From: an uncultured Clostridia bacterium
GTDB taxonomy: Bacteria; Bacillota; Clostridia; Oscillospirales; Ruminococcaceae
Direction of reading: 5' to 3'
Length of the DNA stretch: 46,187 bases
NCBI GenBank assembly: GCA_947588805.1
Contig: CANPYR010000014.1
Location: 1 to 46,187 of the forward strand
Below are positions 6,431 to 13,173 of this stretch, piece by piece (the first letter of the stretch is position 1; every line of letters begins with the position of its first letter). The notes below the pieces were generated by a model. The model searched no databases, was not told the origin of the DNA, and saw nothing but the letters and a program-made list of their open reading frames with translations. Position numbers and translations under genes: made by a program.

Positions 6431-7561
6431 ATGATAAAAAGCAGGCTCGAAGCAAAAAGACTGAAGATCTGGCTGTTCTGCATCGTTTTGTTTATAATCG
6501 CGGCGATCGCCGCTTCATGCGTAATAGGTTTTCTCTCCGAGAGCCTGGTTTATAAGTGGCTGCCTTTTCTTGATTTTAATCTCACGCTCAGCGGGACCTT
6601 TATGGGTCAGGAACTCCCCTCGTGGCTTACCGAAAACTTCAGCTTCGTCTGCTCGATATTATGCGTAGCGGTCATAATCGCGATCTTTGCGTACTTCATC
6701 TATCTTATCGCGCTCTGTATTTACGGCTTGCAGAGAAAACACGCGGAGAAGGTTCTCCGCAAGACGGGATATTCAAAGGAGTACTACGACCTGCTCGAAA
6801 AAAAGCGCCGCAAGCTCAGCGGGACCTCGCTCAGCGCAAGAAACGATATTCTTGTCGCAAAGGCGTACTGCGACGGAAGAAGATATGACGACGCTTTTGC
6901 GGTTTTAAGGGACATAGATCTCGACCGATTTGACTCCAAACTTGCGGCGAGATATTACACGCTTTACGCATATCTTTTCCTGCTTACCGGGGATATCGAG
7001 AGCGCGAAATCCACTGTGGAACTCGGAAAGCCGTTCTGCTCGAAGTATCCGGACATGCCGGAAAAGCTTTTAGTAGACGCGCTTATAAAGTATGCGGATA
7101 AGGACTTCTACGGCGCCAAGGACGGATTTGAAGCGCTTTTAAACGTAAGACCGATCGAGGTGAGGGTCTGGGCGGGGCTGTATCTCGGACTTGTGTATCT
7201 GAGACTTCGCAAAAAGGAGCTTGCAAGAAAGCTTGTCGGCACGCTCGGAAAGTATAAGAAAACTCCCCGCCAAAGCGAGGACATGATAAAGCTTCTTAAG
7301 AAAATCGAGACCGCATACGCGCTTGAAGCCGAGGAAAAATCCGACGGCGCGGGAGATGTAGCGTCGGCAAATGCGGATACAGCGGAGGATAATGCTCCGG
7401 CAGGTGAAGCCGTGGAGAATGTTACAGTGGATGAGGCGGGGGACGCAGCGGATAATAGGGATGATTCTGCGGGGGAGAATGCAGAGAGTGCAGAGGATAA
7501 GCCGGAGATTTCGGATAGCGAGAATACGGGCGGGGAGATAAAGCCGGAAGACGAGGAATAG
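6431..7561 (+). CDS. Membrane protein with tetratricopeptide-like repeats and acidic tail
   Basis: A 376-residue protein with two N-terminal membrane helices (about residues 13-34 and 71-96) around a 35-residue outer loop, then a cytoplasmic helical domain of about 200 residues. The helical part has tetratricopeptide-like spacing (ARNDILVAKAYCDGRRYDDAFAVL and KYADKDFYGAKDGFEALLNVRPIEVRVWAGLYLGLVYL regions, about residues 138-160 and 215-255). The last 75 residues are low-complexity and very acidic (EAGDAADNRDDSAGENAESAEDKPE). The function is unknown; TPR domains usually bind partner proteins. It is transcribed alone, with promoter and terminator in place, next to tRNA-Pro. Confidence 0.85.
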   Translation: MIKSRLEAKRLKIWLFCIVLFIIAAIAASCVIGFLSESLVYKWLPFLDFNLTLSGTFMGQELPSWLTENFSFVCSILCVAVIIAIFAYFIYLIALCIYGLQRKHAEKVLRKTGYSKEYYDLLEKKRRKLSGTSLSARNDILVAKAYCDGRRYDDAFAVLRDIDLDRFDSKLAARYYTLYAYLFLLTGDIESAKSTVELGKPFCSKYPDMPEKLLVDALIKYADKDFYGAKDGFEALLNVRPIEVRVWAGLYLGLVYLRLRKKELARKLVGTLGKYKKTPRQSEDMIKLLKKIETAYALEAEEKSDGAGDVASANADTAEDNAPAGEAVENVTVDEAGDAADNRDDSAGENAESAEDKPEISDSENTGGEIKPEDEE

Positions 7562-7617
7562 ACTGAGCGGATCTGAAGCCCTTTGAGATATGAGAAGCGA
7601 ATATAAGAGAAAAATTC

Positions 7618-7646
7618 AGCAGGCGCGTTAGCGCCTGCTAATTTTT
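7618..7646 (+). terminator. Terminator of the TPR-like gene
   Basis: AGCAGGCGC (7618-7626), loop GTTA and GCGCCTGCT (7631-7639) form a perfect 9-bp stem followed by ATTTTT. Confidence 0.85.
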
Positions 7647-7653
7647 ACATAGT

Positions 7654-7677
7654 AAAACCGCAAGCAAAAGCTTGCGG
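7654..7677 (-). terminator. Terminator of tRNA-Pro
   Basis: CCGCAAGC (7658-7665) and GCTTGCGG (7670-7677) with an AAAA loop; on the minus strand the stem is followed by TTTT, four bases past the tRNA 3' end. Confidence 0.75.
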
Positions 7678-7680
7678 CGA

Positions 7681-7756
7681 TGGTCGGAGTGAAGGGACTT
7701 GAACCCCCGACATCCTGCTCCCAAAGCAGGCGCGCTACCAACTGCGCTACACCCCG
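7681..7756 (-). tRNA. tRNA-Pro (anticodon UGG)
   Basis: On the minus strand a 76-nt cloverleaf: acceptor CGGGGTG paired with CACTCCG with one G-U pair, discriminator A and encoded CCA (7681-7683), T-loop GGTTCAAGTCC, and anticodon stem CCTGC/GCAGG around TTTGGGA. The loop gives anticodon UGG, which reads CCN proline codons. It is a single tRNA, followed by its own terminator. Confidence 0.95.
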
Positions 7757-7894
7757 GTCTGTATATTATATACTTTTCCGGCCGAAATGTCAAGCAAAAT
7801 CCGAAAATTTCCCCTGAAAAGTTTTTCTTTTTGGGATAAATTACCTGCACATCACGATATTACGATACGTTAAACTCACCTCTTATCATTTATC

Positions 7895-8287
7895 CTAAAA
7901 ATCTCCCTTTTTCGCTTTTGGAAGCTTTGGCGCGGTCATCTCAAAGCTCAGGCGAAGAAGAGTCGCGATCTCAGTAAAATCAACACTTCCGTCAAGTCTC
8001 AGCGTTATCCAGTGCGACTTTGACATATGATACGCCGGGTGGCAGCCGTTCTTTTCAAGAAGCGAGCCCAAGACGATAGGATCGCATTTTATGTTAAGGA
8101 TATCTAACTGACCTTCGCCTTCAAGTTCCAATTTTTCGCGCGGGATACGCATGATTAGGCCGTACCATTTTTTGTTTTCGGGATGGCGAAGGACTGCGTA
8201 ATCCGGCTCGTCGTCCCATGGGTAGTCCGGAGCGGTTCCGAAATAGTCGAGCGCGTAGCGAAGCACCCTGTCGCGAAGCGTAAGCAT
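7895..8287 (-). CDS. MmcQ/YjbR family protein
   Basis: A 130-residue cytoplasmic protein of the MmcQ/YjbR family. Typical strings are the N-terminal RYALDYFGTAPDYPWDDEPDYAV, the central KKWYGLIMRI strand, and the HPAYHMSKSHWITLRLDG block near residue 85, which is the most conserved part of the family. The family has a CyaY-like, double-wing DNA-binding-like fold, and its biochemical role is not settled. The gene stands alone with its own promoter at 8322-8350. Confidence 0.9.
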   Translation of the reverse strand: MLTLRDRVLRYALDYFGTAPDYPWDDEPDYAVLRHPENKKWYGLIMRIPREKLELEGEGQLDILNIKCDPIVLGSLLEKNGCHPAYHMSKSHWITLRLDGSVDFTEIATLLRLSFEMTAPKLPKAKKGDF

Positions 8288-8321
8288 AAACTTGACCTCT
8301 TTTCTTTTTGGGATTAAGCTT

Positions 8322-8350
8322 ATTATATCATAGATCGGCGCGGTTGTAAA
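8322..8350 (-). promoter_or_regulatory. Promoter of the MmcQ/YjbR gene
   Basis: TTTACA (8345-8350) and TATAAT (8322-8327) on the minus strand, spacer 17 bp. AAAAGAGGTC lies just before the ATG at 8287. Confidence 0.7.
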
Positions 8351-8414
8351 GTGTGCGATGGAACGGAATTTCTAACGCAAACCCTTACATGTCGCCTATG
8401 CAATTACCATAATC

Positions 8415-8464
8415 AAAAAATGTAACCTCGGTCGCTGCCTATAAAATGCGCAAGAACCGAGGTT
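8415..8464 (-). terminator. Terminator of the tetR-CPBP unit
   Basis: AACCTCGGT (8424-8432) pairs with ACCGAGGTT (8456-8464) across a 23-nt loop; on the minus strand T6 follows a few bases after the stem. Confidence 0.6.
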
Positions 8465-8510
8465 TAGTTAATTTCCTATGACAATTTTTCTTTCATATCT
8501 CTTATTTGCC

Positions 8511-9188
8511 TTACGCTCCCGCTAACGCCGCGAAAATCGCCGACGCGTTTGCTAAAATATGCGAAAGCGCGCTTATAACGCAGTTGCCGGATTTGCGGTA
8601 GACCACCGAATAAATTATGCTGTCGATGAACACGCAGGTGATGTCGTAAATCACTATTCTCACATTTCCCGCGGCGATATGCCCCGCCGCAAAAGCGGCC
8701 GAAGAAACGACCGCGCATACCCAAAACGGACAAATTTTCATCCCTTTACCGAGGAAAAATCCGCGGTACGCGATCTCCTCGCCGAACGCCGCGACGATAA
8801 TCTCAACCATCATCAGCAGCGCTTTATCAAAAGACAGAATCTCTCCCGCGCGCCCCATTAAATGCGCTTTAAATTCTTCGCCGAAGATAAGATCCCCGAT
8901 AATCAGCGTCAAAATCCCGCTGAATGCCGGCAGAAGCGCCCAAACGATCGCTCCCGGCTTCTTGAAATCCTCAAAAACCGTGTTGAAGCGCAAGCCCGAC
9001 TCCGCCCTCGGCGTTTTTGCGGCGGCTTCCGTGATGAAGAAGAACGCGATCCCGACAAACACGGAGTATCCCGCTATTTTCAAGGTCGGCATGACTTTTG
9101 TCAACGTCAGCAGTATCATTATCGCCGCGCCTGCGACCGTTGGTATTAGGAATTTTTTGTTATTATCACCAACTTTTTGATCTTTCAT
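8511..9188 (-). CDS. CPBP family intramembrane glutamic protease
   Basis: A 225-residue membrane protein of the CPBP (CAAX protease and bacteriocin-processing, Abi) family, which cleaves peptides within the membrane using a glutamate pair. The motif FGEEIAYRGFFLG near residues 140-152 holds the catalytic EExxxR, and AAFAAGHIAAG near residue 178 supplies the second motif histidine. There are about seven hydrophobic helices. The start overlaps the tetR stop by 4 bp (ATGA type), so the two are translated together and the upstream TetR regulator very likely controls it. In Gram-positives such proteins often give bacteriocin self-immunity or process peptides; no bacteriocin gene is next to it, so the target is unknown. 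Confidence 0.9.
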   Translation of the reverse strand: MKDQKVGDNNKKFLIPTVAGAAIMILLTLTKVMPTLKIAGYSVFVGIAFFFITEAAAKTPRAESGLRFNTVFEDFKKPGAIVWALLPAFSGILTLIIGDLIFGEEFKAHLMGRAGEILSFDKALLMMVEIIVAAFGEEIAYRGFFLGKGMKICPFWVCAVVSSAAFAAGHIAAGNVRIVIYDITCVFIDSIIYSVVYRKSGNCVISALSHILANASAIFAALAGA

Positions 9189-9751
9189 TTTTCTTCCTCC
9201 TTCGCCGCCGATCTCGCGCCTTTGTATGCCCGTTCAAGCTGGGATTTAATAACATTTTCGTCGTAATTCAGAGAATTGTTTGCGATAAGACTCGCATATC
9301 CGTGCACAAACAAAAAGACCGTCACGAAAATTTCTTTCACTTGTTCCATGCTCCCGCCGGCCGCTCCCTGCATCGCCGAAAGCACCGGCGCAAGCTCCTC
9401 AGCGTCAATCATCTCGAGCAAAGTCGTCCCGGAAAAATAGTCTGACTGAAAGAGAAAGCGGAAAAGCTGCGGCTCGTTCGCCGCAAAACGAATATAATTC
9501 ATCCCGATTTCGAGCATGATTTGGGGACTTTTGATGTTCATCAGGTACTCGGAATGATAGCCGTCGGCCTTAGCATAGGCGGCTTTTTTCAGGTCCTCGA
9601 TCGTCGCGAAGTGGTACATAACGGGCTGGGTGGAGCATTTGAGCTTTTCCGCAACGGTCCGCGCGTTGATGTTCTCCCACCCGGATTCGCGCGCGACAGA
9701 AACCGCGGCGTCAACGATCATTTCTTTTGTGATTTTAGGTTTCGGCGGCAT
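9185..9751 (-). CDS. TetR/AcrR family transcriptional regulator
   Basis: A 188-residue repressor. Residues 8-55 form the TetR helix-turn-helix domain, with ENINARTVAEKLKCSTQPV as the recognition region and MYHFATIEDLKKAAY as the following signature. The C-terminal part is a ligand-binding helical domain that I cannot assign to a ligand. It is the first gene of a two-gene operon with the CPBP protease. The promoter at 9799-9827 is a perfect consensus and overlaps the inverted repeat at 9783-9800, which argues for autorepression that is lifted when an unknown small molecule binds the C-terminal domain. Confidence 0.93.
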   Translation of the reverse strand: MPPKPKITKEMIVDAAVSVARESGWENINARTVAEKLKCSTQPVMYHFATIEDLKKAAYAKADGYHSEYLMNIKSPQIMLEIGMNYIRFAANEPQLFRFLFQSDYFSGTTLLEMIDAEELAPVLSAMQGAAGGSMEQVKEIFVTVFLFVHGYASLIANNSLNYDENVIKSQLERAYKGARSAAKEEEK

Positions 9752-9782
9752 GTGAAGGTTCTTCTTTCTGATAATTAGCGTT

Positions 9783-9800
9783 ATATAACGATGGTTATAT
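9783..9800. promoter_or_regulatory. Likely TetR operator (ATATAAC-N4-GTTATAT)
   Basis: Arms ATATAAC (9783-9789) and GTTATAT (9794-9800) flank GATG. An overlapping perfect palindrome CGTTATATAACG lies at 9779-9790. The site covers the end of the -10 box and the transcription start of tetR, so binding would block RNA polymerase. Confidence 0.7.
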
Positions 9801-9827
9801 TATAAGCCGCAGCCAAGGAAATGTCAA
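9799..9827 (-). promoter_or_regulatory. Consensus promoter of tetR-CPBP
   Basis: TTGACA (9822-9827) and TATAAT (9799-9804) on the minus strand with a 17-bp spacer. Both hexamers match the sigma-A consensus in full, as expected for a promoter kept silent by a repressor. Confidence 0.85.
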
Positions 9828-9960
9828 CCCTTAGCGGCGAAATTTCATGTATTTTTCATCTTCGGATTTATAAGCAGATAAATGAAGCGGGCAGGGCGCC
9901 GGCTTTTATATAATAAACATCCCCAACTTTCCATCTTACTTTCCCCCTCCCACCACCGTG

Positions 9961-9997
9961 AAAAAACCCGGCGCAGATTTTCTGCACCGGGTTTTTA
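9961..9997. terminator. Terminator of the zinc-ribbon gene
   Basis: AAAACCCGG and CCGGGTTTT arms with inner GCAGA/TCTGC pairing form a stem of about 15 bp with one mismatch, followed by T on both strands. It lies at the stop of the gene at 9998. Confidence 0.8.
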
Positions 9998-10267
9998 TCA
10001 CTTTTCTTCCTTCATCTTTGCGAAGCATTCGCTGCAGTAGACCGGACGGTCGTCATGCGGCTGGAAGGGTACTCTCGCTTCCTTGCCGCACGCGGCGCAG
10101 GTTGCGGTGAAGAACTGCTTTCCTTCCTCTTTCTTCTTTTTGCGGCAATCGCGGCACATCTTGGGCTCGTTTTCAAAACCCTTTTCCGCATAGAATTCCT
10201 GCTCTCCGGCGGTAAAGACGAATTCATTGCCACAGTTGCGGCATACTAATGTTTTGTCCTCGAACAT
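9998..10267 (-). CDS. Double zinc-ribbon protein (CxxC-x17-CxxC type)
   Basis: An 89-residue protein with four CxxC knuckles: C9/C12 with C38/C41, and C57/C60 with C78/C81. The second pair is spaced by 17 residues, the pattern of the small zinc-ribbon proteins common in Firmicutes. Both sites are complete, so it should bind two zinc ions. The rest is charged and lysine-rich (CRKKKKEEGK), compatible with nucleic-acid or ribosome contact, but no function is known to me. The ATG follows GTGAGGGA. Upstream lies the pseudoknot-capable element at 10295-10418, which would be its leader if transcribed in this direction. Confidence 0.85.
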   Translation of the reverse strand: MFEDKTLVCRNCGNEFVFTAGEQEFYAEKGFENEPKMCRDCRKKKKEEGKQFFTATCAACGKEARVPFQPHDDRPVYCSECFAKMKEEK

Positions 10268-10294
10268 GGTTTGTGTCCCTCACTTATTTTGATT

Positions 10295-10418
10295 TACCAA
10301 GTCGTGCTTTCACCGACCGATACGGACGCCTTGGTAGCTAAGTATCGGCGCCGGGCTTCTTTTTCGGTGAAATGCAGGTGAAGCCGTGCTGAACCTATCG
10401 GTAAAGGTCTATTTGGTA
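10295..10418. ncRNA. Pseudoknot-capable structured element, unassigned
   Basis: Three stems are visible in + coordinates: TACCAAG (10295-10301) with CTTGGTA (10330-10336), TTTCACCGA (10308-10316) with TCGGTGAAA (10364-10372), and CCGATAC (10317-10323) with GTATCGG (10342-10348). The second and third stems are contiguous on one side, and the first stem reaches into the loop of the third, which makes a pseudoknot. Alternative partners occur downstream: TATCGGT (10396-10402), GGTGAAGC (10377-10384) and TTTGGTA (10412-10418). The element sits between the sigma-factor terminator and the zinc-ribbon gene. It could be a cis-regulatory leader on the minus strand, a small RNA, or a small inverted-repeat element. 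I could not match it to a riboswitch class I know. Confidence 0.5.
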
Positions 10419-10427
10419 TGATTTTAT

Positions 10428-10449
10428 ATAAAAGCCCTTGAGCTTTTAT
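10428..10449 (-). terminator. Terminator of the SigH-like gene
   Basis: ATAAAAGC (10428-10435) and GCTTTTAT (10442-10449) with a 6-nt loop, 21 bp after the sigma-factor stop. The stem itself supplies the U-rich end. Confidence 0.55.
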
Positions 10450-10470
10450 CCTGAGTAAGATCCCCGCGGA

Positions 10471-11031
10471 TCAGTAAAATCTCGCTCTCAGCTTTCTTCT
10501 CACCCTCGCCAGGGCGTTATCTACCGATTTCTTATCGGTGCCGAGAGCTTTTGCTATATTCTGATAGGATTCGCCCGCGAGATAAAGTCCCAAAACGTTT
10601 CTCTCATGCTCCGTCAGAACCGCCGGTATCCCCGCGAAGACCTCTCTTAAGAACTCGCGGTCTATAGCGATCTTTTCCGGAGAAGCGCCGGGCTCCTCCG
10701 CAGAGCCGTTTTCATCCATGGGACTTTCCCTGCCGTTGATCCTCTGAGCCTTTTTAAGAGCGTTTCGCATCCTGTTTGCGGCGCAGGATCCCGCGTACGT
10801 TGAAAACGACGCGCCCTTGTCCGGAGAATAGGTCCTTACCGCCGCCATCAGTCCCAAAATCCCTTCGGATACAAGATCGTCGCGGTCGGCGGGAGAGTTT
10901 TTATATATCGCAGCTATCCTTCGTATAGACGGAAGATAGCGTGAAATAAGCTCCTCATAGGCTTCCTCATCCTTCGGCGCAAGCTTTAAAAGGATCTCCT
11001 CGGGCGCTTCGGAATATCTTTCGCAGCCCAC
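10471..11031 (-). CDS. RNA polymerase sigma-70 family factor, SigH-like
   Basis: A 186-residue sigma factor with region 2 (DRDDLVSEGILGLMAAVRTY and KGASFSTYAGSCAANRMRNALK, about residues 48-95) and region 4 (LTEHERNVLGLYLAGESYQNIAKALGT and DKKSVDNALARVRRKLR, about residues 140-183); regions 1 and 3 are missing. This size and the GLMAAVR/FSTYA strings are those of Firmicutes SigH, the factor for early stationary-phase and sporulation genes, although RNA-polymerase factors of this kind in Clostridia also serve other roles. I prefer GTG at 11029-11031 with AGAGGTG upstream; an in-frame GTG three codons earlier at 11040 has no suitable ribosome binding site. It has its own promoter at 11096-11124. 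Confidence 0.85.
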   Translation of the reverse strand: MGCERYSEAPEEILLKLAPKDEEAYEELISRYLPSIRRIAAIYKNSPADRDDLVSEGILGLMAAVRTYSPDKGASFSTYAGSCAANRMRNALKKAQRINGRESPMDENGSAEEPGASPEKIAIDREFLREVFAGIPAVLTEHERNVLGLYLAGESYQNIAKALGTDKKSVDNALARVRRKLRARFY

Positions 11032-11095
11032 TTCAATCACCTCTGAGGACCGGCTGTTTTAAAACGGGTAATCCTTCCAAAAATATCTCTATTAA

Positions 11096-11124
11096 ATAAT
11101 ACCATTATTGAGACCGTTTGTCAA
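11096..11124 (-). promoter_or_regulatory. Promoter of the SigH-like gene
   Basis: TTGACA (11119-11124) and TATTAT (11096-11101) on the minus strand with a 17-bp spacer; leader about 60 nt. Confidence 0.75.
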
Positions 11125-11233
11125 GCGAAAAATGTATTTTTTAACAGTTTTCGTCGAACCCCACAAAAATAACCATGTCATGTGCAATAAATAGACGGGA
11201 TACGCTTTAAACTTGTAGCTGTTTAGAAGGGAA

Positions 11234-11390
11234 AAAGCGAGGGGAGGGGGAGGGATGAGCAAAAGAGAGGGAGGGTGTGCGCAGCCCGCACGGCTTTTAG
11301 AAGATAGATGATTAGAAAGTTAGAAGATAGAAATGAAGAAATCAGCAGAATTCGATCCCTCACAAGCTTACAACAGACTGCAATCCCCAT
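11234..11390. repeat. Degenerate copies of the palindromic element interrupted by a TTAGAAG run
   Basis: GGGATGAGCAAAAGAGAGGG at 11251-11270 continues into AGGGTGTGCGCAG and matches the inner part of the element at 21299-21383. It is followed at 11294-11340 by TTAGAAGATAGA-type units, then by GATCCCTCAC and ACAGACTGCAATCCCC, which resemble the left end of the element in opposite orientation. The 430-bp gap therefore seems to be built of broken repeat pieces. Confidence 0.5.
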
Positions 11391-11395
11391 CTCGT

Positions 11396-11430
11396 GAAAA
11401 ATCAAGCCGTCGCAAAACGACGGCCTGATT
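11396..11430 (-). terminator. Terminator of the PepSY lipoprotein gene
   Basis: AATCA-AGCCGTCG (about 11400-11412) pairs with CGACGGCCTGATT (11418-11430); on the minus strand TTTTT follows the stem. Confidence 0.75.
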
Positions 11431-11466
11431 CCAACCTATAATATTTTCGCCCATCCATTCTTCGGC

Positions 11467-12753
11467 TCAATCCCTCTCCCTATCCGACCTAATAATCTCC
11501 CCCGAAACCGCGTCTATCTCGTAATCGTACTCATAACCCGCGCTGTCAAAGCTTACATCGTAAACAGCTTTTCCTCGCTCATAGTCAAGCTCGACTTCGA
11601 TCTTCGTCGCATTTGACTCAGCAACCCCGCTGTGTGTAAAAGCGATCTCCTTCGCTTTGTCTCTTGAAATATACTCGGTCGAATCGTCGGTCTTCTTTCC
11701 GGAAGGAGCGTCATAGTCGCGCTCCTTGTCGGAACGCAGGATATCGCCGCTCGAAGCGTCTATCTCGTAATCAAAATCATACCCGTCTACCTCAAAGCTT
11801 ACGTCGTATACCGTAACCCCGCGCTCGCGGTCAAGCTCAGATTCAAGACTGTAAACCTCGTCCGCAGTGTATCCGGCATGCTTAAGAGCGGCAGAAGCGG
11901 CAGCTTCGGAAGTGATATATCCGCTTGAGGACGACGGAGCGGCGTTGTCCTGAGCGCCGGTCTGAGTACCGTTCGTATTTGCGGTTGCGCCGCTGTGATG
12001 TTCGTCGTCGTGATGTTCTTCTTCGTGATGTTCTTCTTCGTGGTGATCCGGATCAGGCTCCTTGCCGGAATGATGTACATATCCCGTAACAGCGTCGATC
12101 TCAAAATCGTAGTCGTATCCGTCCGCGTCGAAGCTCACGTCATAAACTACGGTCCCATGCTCGGTATCCAACTCGCATTCAAAATCATAAACGTCGCTTT
12201 TTGCATATCCCGCGGAGTCAAGAGCGATGCTTCCGGCCTTTTCCGCGCCTATATATTCGATCTCGCTTGCCGCCGGAGCGTTCGGGACGCTGTCGGCAGG
12301 CGCGTTTTCGGTATCCGGAACAGGCTCGCCCGCAGCGGGCTGAGTCTCGGGAACATCCGGAACTTCTCCCTCGGCCTGAGGAGCGGGTTCGGTCACGTCG
12401 GGAGCTTTGCTTTCATCCTCCGGGACGTAGTGCGTATCGTCCTTTTCGGTAGGAGTCGGGAGCCTTGAATCGTCGTCAAGCTCTCTCTTGGTTCTTATTA
12501 TCTCTCCGGAATCGGCCATAACCTCGTACTCATATTCATAACCGCCGCAGTCGAATGAAATATCATAAAACGTAATTCCCGCCTCGGTCTCGAGGTCAAC
12601 TTCGTAACCGCTGACGGCGTCTTCGGCTACTCCGGCGTTTTCGAGAGCGATCTTCTTGGCTTCCGCAGTGCTTATATTGCCTGCTTTGGAAGCGCACGCG
12701 GATAAGGTCGCAGCGGCTAAAATCGCCGCCAAAGTTAAAACGGTCTTTTTCAT
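11467..12753 (-). CDS. Lipoprotein with four PepSY-like repeats and a histidine-rich linker
   Basis: A 428-residue exported lipoprotein: a signal peptide with lipobox LSAC (Cys20) anchors it on the outer face of the membrane. Four PepSY-like repeats of about 65 residues follow, near residues 30-95, 165-230, 282-345 and 362-428. Each runs from an AKxIALxxAG helix through a VYDVSFxxxGYxYDYEIDA strand pair to GEIIRSxRE. Repeats 1 and 2 are joined by a Pro/Glu/Ala-rich linker; repeats 2 and 3 by a stretch of HHEEEHHEEEHHDDEHH type, which should bind metal ions. PepSY domains are known from protease propeptides, where they inhibit the enzyme, and from membrane-bound sensors, so a chaperone, inhibitor or sensor role outside the cell is possible. 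It is a single-gene unit with its own promoter. Confidence 0.9.
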   Translation of the reverse strand: MKKTVLTLAAILAAATLSACASKAGNISTAEAKKIALENAGVAEDAVSGYEVDLETEAGITFYDISFDCGGYEYEYEVMADSGEIIRTKRELDDDSRLPTPTEKDDTHYVPEDESKAPDVTEPAPQAEGEVPDVPETQPAAGEPVPDTENAPADSVPNAPAASEIEYIGAEKAGSIALDSAGYAKSDVYDFECELDTEHGTVVYDVSFDADGYDYDFEIDAVTGYVHHSGKEPDPDHHEEEHHEEEHHDDEHHSGATANTNGTQTGAQDNAAPSSSSGYITSEAAASAALKHAGYTADEVYSLESELDRERGVTVYDVSFEVDGYDFDYEIDASSGDILRSDKERDYDAPSGKKTDDSTEYISRDKAKEIAFTHSGVAESNATKIEVELDYERGKAVYDVSFDSAGYEYDYEIDAVSGEIIRSDRERD

Positions 12754-12809
12754 TTTATACCTCGCTTTCTTGATTTTAGGTGGAAAAACGGTTGGCTCTT
12801 TGCACTATC

Positions 12810-12838
12810 AGTATATCACTATGCCCCGAAAAAATCAA
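12810..12838 (-). promoter_or_regulatory. Promoter of the PepSY lipoprotein gene
   Basis: TTGATT (12833-12838) and TATACT (12810-12815) on the minus strand with a 17-bp spacer. The rest of the gap up to 13109 holds a purine-rich run near 12905-12975 and no gene that I can see. Confidence 0.7.
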
Positions 12839-13109
12839 GGCAAAAATGAACAAAAATTTCTGAAAAAACGGTGAAAGTTTGGCGGATGTGATGGAGCGCT
12901 GCATATTTGAGGGAGCAGGGGATAGGAGAGATTGCGGAGCGGGAGATACAAAGCGAAAGGCAAGAAGGCGGTTGAGAGAGCAGCACCCGCGCCTTTTTCA
13001 CCGCATGGTTACGGTCGGCAACTTCTGACTGCCGATAATTCTCATTCCGACGGGGACGTGATATCAGAATATGCCTGCATTGAGAATTCAAAATCCAACC
13101 CCCTCCCCA

Positions 13110-13142
13110 AATAAAAGCAGCAGGCTCTAACCTCCTGCTGCT
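13110..13142 (-). terminator. Terminator of rpoD
   Basis: AGCAGCAGG (13116-13124) pairs with CCTGCTGCT (13134-13142); on the minus strand TTTTATT follows. It ends the dgt-dnaG-rpoD unit. Confidence 0.8.
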
Positions 13143-13173
13143 CATTTTATTCCAGATTATTCCTCTCCGACCG

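Noticed and set aside
10295-10418. Assignment as SRP RNA, 6S RNA, tmRNA or a c-di-GMP riboswitch
   Set aside because: The SRP GGAAGCAGC loop, the tmRNA tag frame and 3' end, the long 6S bubble and the GEMM consensus are not present.
10295-10418. HDV-like self-cleaving ribozyme
   Set aside because: The order of strands differs from the nested double pseudoknot: the third stem encloses the partner of the first stem instead of preceding it.
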